DNA of 64,000 nt from Prorocentrum cordatum (GCA_963575745.1 CAUYUJ010014273.1:157116-221115), one strand, 5' to 3'. Counted from the stretch's first letter, positions 52,946 through 64,000 are shown. Made by a program: numbers and translations. The notes: generated from the sequence alone by a model not told the origin.

Positions 52946-53094
52946 CATCCTCTTTCGTTTTATTGGTCTGTCCGTTCTGGCTTCTGGCGCCTTCCCCTAC
53001 TCCATAGGCGGCGGGAAGGAACGGCGGAGTTCTGCCCCCCGGAGCGACTATCCGGATCTGTAGCTGACGGCACTGCTTCTCGATATTACATTCA

Positions 53095-53255
53095 ACCGCC
53101 CTAAACAGCACTAAAACCGCACTAAACCGCACTGCACGGCACTGAACCGCACTAAACTGCACTAAGCCGCACTGAACGGCACCAAACCACACTAAACGGC
53201 ACTAAACCGCACTGACGTCAACCACACTAAACCACACCAAACAGCACATTGAGGC
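53095..53255. repeat. ~10-bp tandem (ACCGCACTAA)
   Basis: About fifteen diverged units of GCACTAAACC/GCACTGAACC. Confidence 0.9.
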
Positions 53256-53391
53256 TGGGATTCGCCAGGGTTTTTAAAGAAGCCTCCCATGATTTGCCAC
53301 CTAAGTACACTGACGCGTGGGATGATGCAAACGTCCATAGGCTGTATGGTGGCTTGACATCTCGATGGCAGTTGATTTGCCACTCCAAAAT

Positions 53392-53592
53392 GCCCCGTCG
53401 CAGGAGGCCCCATCATCTCGCTGGCGCGCACGCGCAAACACGATGTTCAAGCAGCGATGCTGCTTTCAAGTCCACTTCCCCGAGAAGGATGCTCTGGACA
53501 ATTTTCTGAGCATCCGTGGAAAAAATTGGGGCTGCCTTGTGTCCGAACGCCCGGCCCACGACCTCTTTCTCGCAGCGCTGGCAGGCGCGTGA
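53392..53592 (+). CDS. Possible terminal exon, unrecognised
   Basis: One plus frame ending at a TGA at 53590-53592 has protein-like composition: RANTMFKQRCCFQVHFPEKD, ALDNFLSIRGKNWGCLVSER and PAHDLFLAALAGA. It lies between two low-complexity tracts. The upstream part of the frame (from 53365) is Arg/Pro-rich and less credible. No ATG is certain: the one at 53443 is in frame, but an exon start is equally possible. No family recognised. Confidence 0.3.
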   Translation, partial: APSQEAPSSRWRARANTMFKQRCCFQVHFPEKDALDNFLSIRGKNWGCLVSERPAHDLFLAALAGA

Positions 53593-53619
53593 GCGACTGC
53601 AGAGCCGACGGGCCGCGGC

Positions 53620-54120
53620 GGGAGGAAGGGAGGAAGAGAAGGGAGGTAAGAGGGAGGAGGGAGGGAGGAGGGAGGAGGGAGGAGGGAGGAGGGAGGGAGG
53701 AGGGAGGGAGGAGGGCGGGACGAGGGAGGGAGGGGAGGGAGGGAGGGAGGGAGGAGAAGCGTGCGACGGCCGCCTCGCCTCCGCAAAGGGGGGGAGCGGC
53801 AGGCCGCCCGAACCCCAATGGACGAAGAGAGGGGGAGAGGAGCCTCGGGCCGGGACTCACGGGGGGGGGGGGGGAGGAGGGGGGGGGGAGGGGGAGGGAG
53901 AGGGGGGGGAGGAGGAGGGAGAGGAGGAGGAGGAGGAGGAGGAGGAGGAGGAGGGAGGAGGAGGAGGAGGAGGAGGAGGAGGAGGACGAGGAGGAGGAGG
54001 AGGAGGAGGAGGAGGAGCTACGAGCATGAGGAGGAGGAGGAGGAGGAGGAGGAGGAGGAGGAGAGGAGGAGAGGAGGAGGAGGAGGAGAAGGAAAAGGGG
54101 GAAGAGGAGGAGGGGGAGGA
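53620..54120. repeat. GGA/GGGA microsatellite
   Basis: GGGAGGA units (53620-53755), a GC-rich interruption (53756-53860), then G runs and GGA units to about 54120. Confidence 0.95.
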
Positions 54121-54390
54121 GGTCGGTCGGTCGGTCGCTGCATCGGGCCTCGGGTCGAAGATCACGCAACCCAAACTACACATCATAACGCATCGATATG
54201 TACGAGCTGCAGTGCGAGCACAGTCATAGGAAAACACGGCGTGCCCTCCCTGGGAGCCCCGAATTGTCTTCGCTCTACCATTTACGGTGAGACTCGAGGA
54301 TTTTCAAACGCTCAGTTAGACTGAGTTTTGCGATTTGCTCTACGTATGCTGCTATTCTATTGCTACGTTTCGACATCACTTGAACCTGTA

Positions 54391-54391
<1 letters not shown>

Positions 54392-54475
<84 letters not shown>
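54392..54475. repeat. (ACT)28 microsatellite at the 3' end of LINE B
   Basis: A pure run of 28 ACT units; on the minus strand it reads (AGT)28 and lies downstream of the last LINE B coding segment, so it may be the element's 3' tail. Confidence 0.95.
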
Positions 54476-54476
<1 letters not shown>

Positions 54477-54744
54477 ACTGGCTGAGGGCGGGGAGGAGCA
54501 GTAGACGAACGGGTAGGAGGGGTCAGGACGGGCGAGGGGGGAAGATCCTGCACTGCAGTCCTCGACGGACCGCACCGATGTCTGGCGGTCTCCGCCTTGA
54601 GCTCAGCCGCGCCCCCCACGGCCACACTGCCACGCACTGTGGCCACCGCGGCCACCCGCGAGCTCGGCGGACGCGGAGCACCATCACCAGCTTCCCATCC
54701 TCTAGGACCTGCCACGTCCTCAGTCGCCTCTCCAGGAAGCTCTG

Positions 54745-55707
54745 TCAGATGTCTGCGAACTGGTCGAACGCCATCTGCAGTGCACGCTCCTGGTGCCCGC
54801 GAGGGCCCACGCCAGCCTTGTACTCCGCTCCCAGCTGCCCGGCGCACTTCAGGAAGCACTGCTCGATGTTGGGGTCGCTGATGCACATCGCTATCTTGGC
54901 CCTGCCCTCCTTGTAGCACTGCGACACGCGGAAGCCGCGCACCAGGAACGTCAGCTCGGGGATAGTCATCGGGTCGATCCGCGTATAGATCGTCTCCCAG
55001 GCCTCCTTGTTGCGCATGCCCACCTTGTCGCCCACGCCTTTCAGCGCGCGAGCGGCCTCGAGGAACACCTGGACGCATGCGGGACCCATGATCGCCTCGG
55101 GAGTCTTGTGCTGCGTGGGGTCGGCGTGGTGCAGGTCGCGTAGCTTCTGCGCCTCCAGCGCGTAGGCCTTGCCCGCTGTGAAGGACGCCTTCACCAACTC
55201 GGCGTCGTCGTCCACGAGCAGCGCGTGGTAGTTCGTCGACATGAGCTGGCGAATGTTGAAGCTGTTGCCCAAGACCGCCTTCGCGATCACTGGGGTGATC
55301 TTGAGCGCCAGCTGCATCTCCATGGTCGGTAGCTTGTCCAGCGTGTCCTTCGGGAGCCCGTAGGTCTGGCCGATGTCGGCCTGCGCCGCGCGGCGATCGC
55401 CGCGAGCGCGAGCACCCCGCGCTGCGGCATCCACGGGCATGAGCACTGCGTCGGCGGCTGGCCGCGCGGCCGCGGCACCGCGCTCGCTGCTGCGCCCTCC
55501 GCCTCCGCGACGGCGCACGTGGGCCCCACGGCTGGCACTCTCGGAGCCATCTCGGCCATCTCGCCCAGGCGCGGCTCGGCGGCTGTGGGATCGAGATCGG
55601 CCCTTGGCCTGCTCCAGTGCCTGCGAGCTGAGACGGAAGGCCGCGAGCGTCGCCACCGCCCACAGGGGCCCGCCGCACGGCCCGAGGAGCGCTCGGGGCG
55701 TTCGCAT
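54745..55707 (-). pseudogene. LINE B: preserved C-terminal helical domain (320 codons open)
   Basis: After a basic Arg/Ser/Gly linker (residues 1-105) a clean domain runs from ADIGQTYGLPKDTLDKLPTM to the end: EMQLALKITPVIAKAVLGNS, RQLMSTNYHALLVDDDAELV, YALEAQKLRDLHHADPTQHK, PACVQVFLEAARALKGVGDK, WETIYTRIDPMTIPELTFLV and CISDPNIEQCFLKCAGQLGA, ending FDQFADI before a stop at 54745. About 210 codons without a break suggest recent constraint or recent insertion. I do not know the domain's function. Next on this strand is the (AGT)n tail. Confidence 0.6.
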
Positions 55708-56080
55708 GCTGCTCGAGCAGATGCGCCTGCAGATCTGCTAGGGTCTCGAAGGGCTCCCCAGTCGGACATGCTAGCTCCAGGGACTGCGATCCAGTGTACA
55801 ACGCAGACCTTGTTATCGAGGCCAAGGGACACATCAGGGACGGGGGCATGACCACCTCGCGGTAGAAGGGGGACCGCTGGACAGGGCATCGACGAGTCAG
55901 GCATGCGGTCACGGCGTGCTCTTGCGCAATCCGTCCTGTCCTGAAGGTGCTAGAACAGTATACACATTGGTTGGTAATGATGAGGGAATGAATGATGGAC
56001 CGACATCCGTGGCCAGAGTTTTTCTGGAACTTCTGACGGACAAGCAGCGCCCGTCCCGTGGTGAACTCGCGCCCGCACAT
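55700..56080 (-). pseudogene. LINE B: Cys/His finger segment
   Basis: At the start of a frame open from 56080: MCGREFTTGRALLVRQKFQK, then NQCVYCSSTFRTGRIAQEHA VTACLTRRCP. The latter fits C-x2-C-x12-H-x5-C, a zinc-knuckle-like finger. A second half-finger ACPTGEPFETLADLQAHLLE QH comes next. After about 55700 the frame becomes Arg/Gly-rich and real coding moves to the frame ending at 54745. Confidence 0.6.
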
Positions 56081-57177
56081 GGCGCCCTCGGCGCCGAGCA
56101 GCTCGCAGCGCCATATGGCTGGCGGCGGCGGAGGAGCCCCCCCCCCCTCGCCGACGGTGGCTGCCAGCCAGGCGGCGGGATCGCCACCGCGCGCGCCTGC
56201 GCCCTCAGCATCTCAGGGTCGTGCACGAGGTAGCGCTCCCGCAGGTCGTCGTTGAAGAACAGCGCCACGACATTGAGCGAGCCCTTCGCCGTCTGCAGGT
56301 CCTCGCGCGGCTCGTCGTCGCCCGCGGCCGTCAGCAGCGTCTCCACGTCTTCGACGAACCGCAACGCGTACGGGTTAGCGTCCGTGGCCACCGATCCCTC
56401 GTCGTCGAGCGTCGGCGTCGGCTCCAGCGGAAGCTCGCCGAACATCACCGCGAGCTCTTGCGGGTGCCGATCAGGGGCCCGAAACCATCGCTGATATTGA
56501 CGGAGTCGGCGAACTCGTAGCTCCGTAGTCGCGGGGGCCATCCCGAGCCGCTTCAGCACCGCAACGTCGGACATCGCCTTGTAGCGGACGAGCAACTTGC
56601 CGTTGTCGTCGACCTTCTGAACGCCCGCGTCGTTGAGGAGCGGGATCTTCTGGCAGGCGGCCCCCTTCAGGAGGCGACGTCCAAGACTGGAGAGCACCTT
56701 GTCAATCTGCATCTGCTGCGACACGCTCAGGACCAGGACGTTGGGCCCACTCAACGCGGCCTCCTGTACGACAGACCCGAACACGACCCTGGTCAGGCGC
56801 CAGATGCGGTTGCGCGCCCAGAAGCGGCCCATGCTGTAATATCCCCTGCGGGCAGCTTGCAGGCGTCGCCGAAGCTCAGCCTGCGCGCCCCCCGTGATCG
56901 AGGTCTGGATGCCCAGCGCGATGTTGTCGCACTGCACGACCCCCGACTTTCTCGGCACCGCTGAAGAGCTTCCTCGTCTCGTGCTGGGCGCCACAACCCA
57001 CGAAACAAGGCGATGCCGAGCTCTTGGACGGGCTGTGCGTGTAGCCGTAAGGCCCCGGCGCACGTCGAAGCTCGCAGTGCGAGTGTCTGGAGACAAAGCC
57101 CGCATTCCTGGCAGAGGTGACAACGCTAGTGTGGTTGGCGTCGTCCGCGCAGATCCGCGCCCCGAGCGGGGCGGCAA
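55909..57177 (-). pseudogene. LINE B: thumb and connection region
   Basis: From about residue 80: SGVVQCDNIALGIQTSITGG (the hLG-type boundary in altered form), AQAELRRRLQAARRGYYSMG, RFWARNRIWRLTRVVFGSVV, NVLVLSVSQQMQIDKVLSSL, then HPQELAVMFGELPLEPTPTL and an acidic segment VATDANPYALRFVEDVETLL. The region is helical and matches the part after the reverse transcriptase in dinoflagellate LINEs. The first 80 residues (Arg/Thr/Ser-rich) belong to the overlapping frame 56876-57436. Confidence 0.65.
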
Positions 57178-57436
57178 CCTCCAGGAGCGGGCACCACGCT
57201 GTACAGATCATCTCGCTCGGCCAAATCGCGGCGTCGATGTCGGCTCGGGGCGTCGGAGGTAGAAGCGGTTGACTCTTCCACTCGCGGTAGGAGGTCGGTT
57301 GGTCAGGCATGTCGCACGTAGCCCAGACCGCTCCTCGTAGTCGCTGTAGCCAGTCAGCAATAGGTACACGGAAGGCCCTGGCGAAGAAGAGCGCCGCAGG
57401 GGTGTCGCCCATGAAGGCTCCGCATCGGTTGCGCAT
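56876..57436 (-). pseudogene. LINE B: reverse transcriptase motifs B and C
   Basis: RCGAFMGDTPAALFFARAFR at residues 4-23 is motif B (Gly-Asp context as in related LINEs). GARICADDANHTSVV at 92-106 is motif C (CADD). Between them is a loop with PTSYREWKSQP. After about residue 110 the frame loses similarity and coding continues at 55909-57177. Both Asp of motif C are present. Confidence 0.75.
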
Positions 57437-57505
57437 GTCCTGGTCGCCGTCGCCCCCCCCCCCCCCCCTTACGCAGAAGGTGTTGAGCTCGTGGCGCTGG
57501 TGGAA

Positions 57506-59803
57506 CTACTCCTGCTCCTCTGGGCGCACGGCCGCCATGACCGTCTGGCGCAGGGCGGGAAGGGTGGAGGACCCGAAGGCGTTGCTCATGTCCTCCTTGG
57601 TGGTGAGGGTGGTGATGCCAAGACGACGCAGTCGCCCGAGCAGCCCCTCCTGGCAGAGAAGTGCGCCCTCACGGGCACGTCCTCGCTGGCACCCGTGTTC
57701 TCTAGGCGGGGGGGCATCGCGCGCTGCGCGCTGGAGTTGCGCCTTGAACCATGAAGTGCCGACTCGGCACAGGCCGTGAATGGAGCGCTTCGCGTGAAAG
57801 CCAGTCTTCCCGTTGTGCTTGTCGAGGCCTGTGGTGAAAGAGTGATGCCAGATCAGAGGAACGCGTTGCACGCGTCTGATGTGGGCCAGGATATCCTTGA
57901 ACGCTCGCTCGGTGATGGGCGCGTCAATCTCGTCAGCGTCGTGCCCGAGCCCACGTCGATCGCCTGCAAGCCGATGTCGAGGCTGAGGCGTGGCTCGAGG
58001 CGACTCGTCCTCCCCTTCATCCCCAAGACGTCGGGGCCGCCGTCTGCGTCGGCCATCATATCGACGCCACGGTTCCAGGGCAAGCCGTAGAACTTCGGTC
58101 GGCACGCTGTGAGGCGGAGCAGCTCGGCGACGGGGAGACCTCGAGATCACCTCGATCAGCTTCTCGAAGTCCCCCCGCGCGGTCTCGAGGTGGTCGTGCG
58201 CGAACATCGGTGCCCTCGGCAGCGCCCCCAGGTAGGTCTGACGGTACTCTTCAAAGTTGATCGGGACCGCGTCGAACCCGCCGCTGGCGCCGCCCTGCTG
58301 GAAGTGCCACACGATCTCAGCGCGCCGAGGGAGGAAGCAGGCCCCGACGTTGTAGCGTCGTCGCCTCGGCCCCTTGCACTGCGCCGCAAGCTGATGCCGC
58401 AGTCGCCACACCTCTGCGAAATGCCTTTTCTGCCAGGCCTCATACATATCGTCAACGATCATCTGCACCTCGGTCTCGAGCCAAGCCTTGCGATGATGTC
58501 GTAGTCGGCGGGAGGCTCTAGCCAGCTCCATCTCCACGGTGCTGGGGTCGCCATGCTCTCGCAGGTCGCGTCGTTCGGCCAGTAGACGGAGACGCTCGCC
58601 CCTAAGTGCTTGCACTCGAGGGGGGACGGGGGCACGCCCAGCGAAGTGACACTCGGCAACAGTCGACACTTGCGTCATCCAGCGCCCCCAGGCTTCGTCA
58701 GGAGCCTTGGCGTCGCACAGCTCGTGGAAGTAGTCGGGGTGACTGCTGAAGGCCTCCTCCAGGTCACGCGCGAAGGCCGCCGCGCCCGTGCCGCGCTGCA
58801 GTGCCTGCCCCAGGCGATGGAAGTCCCACGTCTTCCTCGGCCGTGCCTGAGGGGCCTGCAGTGTGTAGACGACCTTCATCAGAATGGGGACGTGGTCCTG
58901 TAGCCCAGGTCGCGGTATGAGCTTGAGCCGTCTATTGGCACTCTTCAACGGCATCACCGTCGTCACCGAAGGCGTCTGCCACGCGAAGACAGCAACGTGG
59001 TCGATGAAGGAAGCCGACTTCGCCCCGTGGTACGTGGGACCCACCTCGAAGTCGCTGGTGACGACGCGGAGCGCAAAGCGCTCCATCAGTTCTAGCATCT
59101 TCTCCGAGGCGTAGTGCTGAACCTGATGTCCGTGCGGGCCCAGCGCATCCGAGGTGACCGTCCGATACGCATGATGGCCCTGATTTCGTAGCCCCAGTCC
59201 GTCGTTGAGGTCGAATCCGAAGAAGAGGGCCGAGCGCCCTCGCGCCCATGTCAATACTTGCTCTACCCACTCCACCATGGCGTCGACCGTGGCCCTGTAC
59301 GCATAGTGCTGTTTATTCACCGTCGTGGTCTCTGTCGCCTGCCTCCGACTCGTCGGCCGCGGAGGGAAGTAGGCCATGGGCACAAGGATGTCGAACCTGC
59401 CGCTTCTGAGCCTGGTCAGGGATACGCGCCCGCGCAGCTTCGGCGGCATGGAGGGAGTGTCCACCAAGTGCTGCGTCCGAAAAGTCCGACGCCTCAGTAG
59501 GATGGTGCACCCGCAGCTCTTGTTGGTATGGGGGCTGGGACTCCAGCCCGATCTCAAAGCAGTGTGGTACGGCAAGGTCGAACGTATGGTGTCCACTTCG
59601 CCACGCCTCTCACCCGTGCCTGTCAAACATACCACATCAACGTAGCGGAACTCAGCAGATATATCACAAAGTCGTTCCTCGGTGCTCGCGTTCTGGGCAC
59701 TCCAATGGATATACTTCATCGCATCAAGCTCGAGCGCCGCCGAGAACGCCCAGACAGCCCATCGCCAGCGCGGCAGCCGCATCGCCGCGGGCCGCCGCCT
59801 CAC
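57506..59803 (-). pseudogene. LINE B: endonuclease and reverse transcriptase up to motif A
   Basis: Open for 765 residues. The endonuclease spans ~30-312: IHWSAQNASTEERLCDI at 32-48, VVCLTGTGERR at 57-67 (catalytic-Glu region), LFFGFDLNDG at 193-202, VGPTYHGAKSASFIDHV at 254-270 and QDHVPILM at 302-309 (terminal Asp-His). The connection holds helical segments (VRTLAERRDL-type). A fingers-like SVPTEVLRLALEPWRRYD precedes a Gly/Arg-rich decayed stretch. IWHHSFTTGLDKHNGKTGFH and LTTKEDMSNAFGSSTL follow, with motif A Asp near residue 738. The frame ends at 57506, just before a run of about 17 C (near 57452-57468). Confidence 0.75.
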
Positions 59804-59809
59804 CGTGGG

Positions 59810-60074
59810 GAGGACACGCCATGCGGGCGCGAGGTATGAATGCGCATCCTTCAGCGCCTGCCGCCCCAGAATCGCCAGCCTCGGGCCGGGGGGTCTGGGG
59901 GAGGAGGAGGAGGAGGAGGAAGAAGAGGAGGGGCCCGGCCCTCAACATGCTTGATCCTCGACCTTCGAGTCGGGTGCTTGTCTGGCGGCGCGCCCTAGGG
60001 GGCGCCGTGGGGCGGCCTTCTAGGATGGCGGAACGGCTTCTCGGGAGGCGGGGGGGGGGTCTCACACGGGCCCG
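59810..60074. other. No gene; short GGA array at 59895-59930
   Basis: GC-rich sequence with a 12-unit GAG/GGA run. Possible 5' flank of LINE B. Confidence 0.4.
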
Positions 60075-60320
60075 AAAGCTCCAGGCTTCCAAAAAATGAA
60101 AGACACACAAATGAGTAAACAAGAATCCCAGGGCCCCTCCAATTTTCCACATGTCCTGGATGTTCGTCGTCCTCTCCACTGCCCGTGTGTTCGGCAAATT
60201 CGCGGGAATCGACGATTACTTGTGTGTGTTTTATGTGTTTTGTGTGTGTGTGTTTTGTGTGTTTTGTGTGTTTTGGTTGCGTGTGTTGCTCCCCCTGGAA
60301 AGAAACAAAACCAAAATTAT
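60075..60320 (+). repeat. Dispersed 165-bp repeat, degraded copy 5, with (TGTGTTTTG)n expansion
   Basis: GACACACAAATGAGTAAACA, CCCAGGGCCCC, GGGAATCGACGATTACTTGT and GTGTGTTTT retain the order of the family. The TGTGTGTTTT end is expanded to about 60 bases of TGTGTTTTGTG repeats near 60218-60285. Confidence 0.7.
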
Positions 60321-60364
60321 GCACTGCGTGGGGCTCCTCCATACGTGCATATATTTGCATGGGC

Positions 60365-62035
60365 CAGGTGTGAGTGAGTCGGAGTATGAGCATGACGGGT
60401 ACAAGTCTGAGCACAAGTGAATCTGGGACATCCTCGCAATCTGCCCCCCCTGGGGTGCGAAAGCCAGTGGGTCTGAGTATGAGTATAGTGAATACGAATC
60501 TAAGTCTGAATGGGGCTGAGTACGAGTGAGTTTGGCTACGAGTGAATATGAGGGCGGGTGGGTCTGAGTGTGAGTGATTCTGAGCGTGGGTAAATCTGGA
60601 TGTGAGTGCGTCTGAGTATGAGTATGATGGACATGAAACTGGCACTAAGTGGGTCTGAGTACGAGTGAGTCTGCCTACGAATGAGTCTGAGGGTGGGTGG
60701 GTCTAAGTGTGAGTGAGTATGAGTGTACGTTACTCTGGGTGTGAGTGAGCCCGAGTACGAGTATAATGAGTGCGAGTCAGAATATGAGTGAGCCTGAGCA
60801 CGAGTGAATCTTAGACATCCTCGAAATCTGGGCCCTCTGAGGGTGCGGAAATCAGCGCCTCGCCATAAACATCCTCAGAATCTGCTTTGACCGCAGACGA
60901 GTCCGACCACCAAAACACGCAAACCGCTTAAGACATCCTCGAAATCTGGTCCCCCTGGGGTGCGAAAGCCAGCGCCTCGCCTGAGACATCCTCAGAATCT
61001 GCTCCGGAAGCGGAGGTTGTTCGCAACCAAAACAAGCAAACCGCCTGAGACATCCCCACCATGTGGGCGCGAACGGAGGCCGTGCAATACCCCTGGCGGT
61101 ACCCCCTTAGGAGCGTTAAAACCAACAAGCCGCTCGAGACATCCTCATCATCTGCTCATCGTCATCATCATCAGCAGCAGCAGCATCAGCATCACCATCA
61201 GCATCGACATCAGCATCAGCATCATCATCAACAACAACAGCTTCATCATCATGATAACCATACTCATCCATCATTCACCATCACCATCAGAATCACATCA
61301 TACTCTTACCGTACAATTGGTCATCATGATGACAATCCTCATCATTGTCTAGTGCAGAGAGGAAGGGAGGGATGGTCCGGCGCGGCCGGAGAATAATTAC
61401 TCGACGCGGGGCTCCCCACATGTGCATCTCATTATCTTGGTACGTCTTTCTATTGATATCTGTCAATGAGCGCCTGCGTGCGAGGGCGAACCGCTCGCTC
61501 GAGACATTCCCACCGTCTGCAAGCATGAGTGCGACCAATAGCAAATCTGAGAGCGACTGATTCTGAGTGTGAGTTAATCTGGGTGCGATTGAGCCTGGGT
61601 TTGAGTGGGTATGCGTGTGAGTAAATATGAGCGCGAGTGCGTCTGTGTGCGAGTGGGTCTGAGTATGGACGAATCTGAGTGTGAGCCAGTCTGTGATTGA
61701 GCGGATCGTAGCATGATGAGTCTGAGCATGAGTGAGTCTGGGCTTGAGTGGGTCTGAGTGTGAGAAAAAGTGTGTGTTAATGAATCTGAGTGCGAGTGAG
61801 CCGAGTGTGATTGGGTATGGATGTGAGGCAGTCTGAGTGTGAGTCGGTCTGCGTTTGAGCGGACCGAAGGATGATGAGTCTGAGCAGGAGCGAGTCTGAG
61901 TATGAGTGGTTCTGAGCGTGAGTCTGAGTGTGAGTAAGTTTAAGTATGGATATGAGCGAGTCTAAGTGCGAGTGAGCCTGCGTGTGACTGAGTCTGAGTA
62001 TGAGTGAGTATGAATGCAGAAGAGTGAAGGAGAGC
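60365..62035. repeat. TGAGTCTGAGTG-type degenerate array
   Basis: GAGTCTGAGTATGAGTGAGT words fill about 60365-60825 and 61550-62035, with variable 6-, 12- and 18-base spacing. The interval 60825-61550 holds GAGACATCCTC-type units (60815, 60925, 60980, 61045, 61131) and an ATC/AGC microsatellite (61145-61260). Confidence 0.9.
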
Positions 62036-62137
62036 GGAGAGCGAAGGAGAGTGAGGCGGAAGCGTTTGAGTAAAACCTAAAGCCTTGGAACATCGAACCT
62101 CGATCGTCTGGCCCTGGCTACTCGAGTTGCCCACGTC

Positions 62138-62462
<325 letters not shown>

Positions 62463-63200
62463 AGTGCTGAAACCAGCAAATCGCCTGAGACATCCTCCCA
62501 AAACTGCTCCGAAAACGACAGATGCCCAGCATCATAACGGCCAAACCGCCTGAGACATCCCCGCAAACTGGGCGCGAACGTCCTCCAAATCTGCTCCGAA
62601 AGCGAAACATGTTGGAAGAGAAAATGGCCAAACCGCCTGAGACATCCCCACAAAATCCCGCGAAAGGGGCCGAGTGAAATACCCACCCGCCGCTCCCCTT
62701 AGAGTGCTGAAACCAGCGGATCGCCTGAGACATCCTCCAAATCTGCTCCGAAAGCGAAACATGTTGGAAGAGAAAATGGCCAAACCGCCTGAGACATCCC
62801 CACAAAATCCCGCGAAAGGGGCCGAGTGAAATACCCCCCCGCCGCTCCCCTTAGAGTGCTGAAACCAGCGAATCGCCTGAGATATCCTCCAAATCTGCTC
62901 CGAAAGCGAAACATGTTGGAAGAGAAAATGGCCAAACCGCCTGAGACATCCCCACAAAATCCCGCGAAAGGGGCCGAGTGCAATACCCCCCCGCCGCTCC
63001 CCTTAGGAGTGCTGAAACCAGCGAATCGCCTGAGACATCCTCCAAATCTGCTCCGAAAGCGAAACATGTTGGAAGAGAAAATGGCCAAACCGCCTGAGAC
63101 ATCCCCACAAAATCCTGCGAAAGGGGCCGAGTGCAATACCCCCCCGCCGCTCCCCTTAGGAGTGCTGAAGCCACAGAATCGCCTGAGACATCCTCAACAT
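62463..63200. repeat. 152-bp tandem array, about four and a half copies
   Basis: ACATGTTGGAAGAGAAAATG occurs at 62607, 62759, 62911 and 63064 (steps 152, 152, 153). Each unit contains two CGCCTGAGACATCC words, one followed by CCACAAAATCC and one by TCCAAATCTGCTCCG, plus CGCCGCTCCCCTTAG. The same GAGACATCC word anchors the 75-bp array at 30271. Confidence 0.97.
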
Positions 63201-63261
63201 CAGTGTGTGTGTGTGAGTCATCCGATGAGTGGACCTGAGTGAGTGTAGTGAATGTATGAAT

Positions 63262-63460
63262 ACAAGTACGAGTGAGTCTGAGTGATGAGTGAGTCTGAGT
63301 GATGAGTGAGTCTGAGTGATGAGTGAGTCTGAGTGATGAGTGATGAGTCTGAGTCATGACTGAGTCCAAGTGATGAGTGAGTCTGAGTGATGAGTGAGTC
63401 TGAGTGATGAGTGGGTCTGAGTGATGAGTGAGTCTGAGTGATGAGCGAGTGGGTCTGAGT
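63262..63460. repeat. 17-bp tandem (GAGTCTGAGTGATGAGT)
   Basis: About eleven units, nearly identical, with one deletion near 63340 and substitutions near 63360. Confidence 0.95.
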
Positions 63461-63799
63461 GAGGGGAGGGGGGTGTTCCCTCTCCTTCTCTCCTCCGGCG
63501 CGGTCCGCCAATAACAAGAACCCCATACTTAGGATATGGGGAACAGGAACCCCATCCTTTGGATAGGGGGGAAAACTCGGGGGCGGGGCGTGCTTCTGAG
63601 AAGTCCCCTGCCTTCTCGTGGCCCCCGCCTTCTCGGAAGGCCGCCACCCCCCTGCATGGCGGGGACTTGTCCCTAGGGGGCGGTGGATCCGGCCACGCTT
63701 GGGCCACACGGGGGTCCTAAAGAGTCCATATCCACAGCCTGCCGAGGTCCCGGAGGCTCGGCTTCCCATGGTAGAGGGCAGAGAATCCGCCCCGAGAAT

Positions 63800-63925
63800 A
63801 ACCATCCCGACGCGCGATGCCGTTTACTAAAGGCACCCAAAGAAGGAATCGAACAGGGCAAGGCTGTTTGGGAAACGCCAAGGTCCGTTTTATAAACGCC
63901 AATTGTCGGGTCCGAGTGGTTTTTC
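63800..63925 (+). mobile_element. GTTTAGTAAACG inverted-repeat element, copy 3
   Basis: AACCATCCCGAC (63800-63811), GCCGTTTACTAAAGGCACCC, AAAGAAGGAATCGAACAGGG and CAAGGCTGTTTGG match the 32472 copy. The right end GTCGGGTCCGAGTGGTTTTT matches the 13907 copy reversed. At the edge of the window, otherwise no gene nearby. Confidence 0.7.
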
Positions 63926-64000
63926 TTCTCTTGACATGCAGATCGGCTTCCTGGTGGGGGACATGGAGAAACCATGTCTCGGAGACGCCCTCGCGCCACC

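Larger units (their letters stand above)
54392..59803 (-). mobile_element. LINE B: degraded non-LTR retrotransposon
   Basis: Minus-strand order: APE-type endonuclease, reverse transcriptase to motif A, frameshift at a run of C, motifs B and C, further shift, thumb/connection region, Cys/His finger, and a well-preserved helical C-terminal domain, then ~270 bases of possible 3' UTR and an (AGT)n tail. It is a different family from LINE A: no methyltransferase-like domain, different endonuclease and reverse transcriptase spacing. The 5' boundary is not defined; coding similarity starts near residue 30 of the first frame. Confidence 0.75.

Noticed and set aside
62463-63200. CRISPR-like array from regularly spaced GAGACATCC words
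   Set aside because: Intervening sequence is also repeated in every unit; it is an ordinary 152-bp tandem repeat.

Overview
The window reads as nuclear DNA of a dinoflagellate. The support is a close match to the 3' end of the dinoflagellate spliced leader embedded in genomic DNA near 6014, three degraded retroelements whose domain order matches families common in dinoflagellate genomes (two LINEs and one DIRS-like element with a tyrosine recombinase), very low gene density, and a heavy load of GC-rich tandem and dispersed repeats. There is no bacterial operon structure, and I recognise no rRNA or tRNA gene. The species cannot be fixed from sequence alone; family recognition is from memory of such elements, not from a search.

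Layout. 1-8 kb: a GATGCATCGG foldback repeat, purine arrays, a probable terminal exon of a small cysteine-rich protein (minus), an Asp-codon satellite, a possible two-helix membrane exon (minus) and a broken plus-strand gene remnant behind the spliced-leader match. 8-14 kb: 88-bp and 343-bp tandem repeats, a long CATAACA tract, then two plus-strand unrecognised protein genes (10957-12082 and 12279-13585), each with one apparent frameshift. 14-36 kb: almost entirely repeats, namely an 18-bp Thr-codon satellite, several families of small inverted-repeat elements, a 77-bp satellite next to a minus-strand C-terminal exon (23137-23930), an (ACAT)n block, 428-, 75- and 73-bp tandem arrays and a GAGGCT satellite. 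37-43.3 kb: decayed DIRS-like element (minus). 44.5-51.3 kb: foldback repeat, opposed TCC and GGA arrays, then LINE A (minus). 52-54.5 kb: microsatellites. 54.3-59.8 kb: LINE B (minus). 60-64 kb: TGAGTC arrays and a 152-bp satellite.

The genes do not form a pathway. The most coherent biology is the mobile DNA: LINE A and the DIRS-like element, although different retroelement classes, both carry a related methyltransferase-like C-terminal domain (motif-I-like glycine segment, Pro-Cys motif, Glu-His-Pro motif, then a DQC/CQF segment). The small elements also record history: a palindromic element seems to have inserted into a second one, and about 1.7 kb of satellite later split the nest (29300-31393). 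Most element ORFs are frameshifted, often at homopolymer G/C runs, so some breaks may be assembly errors.
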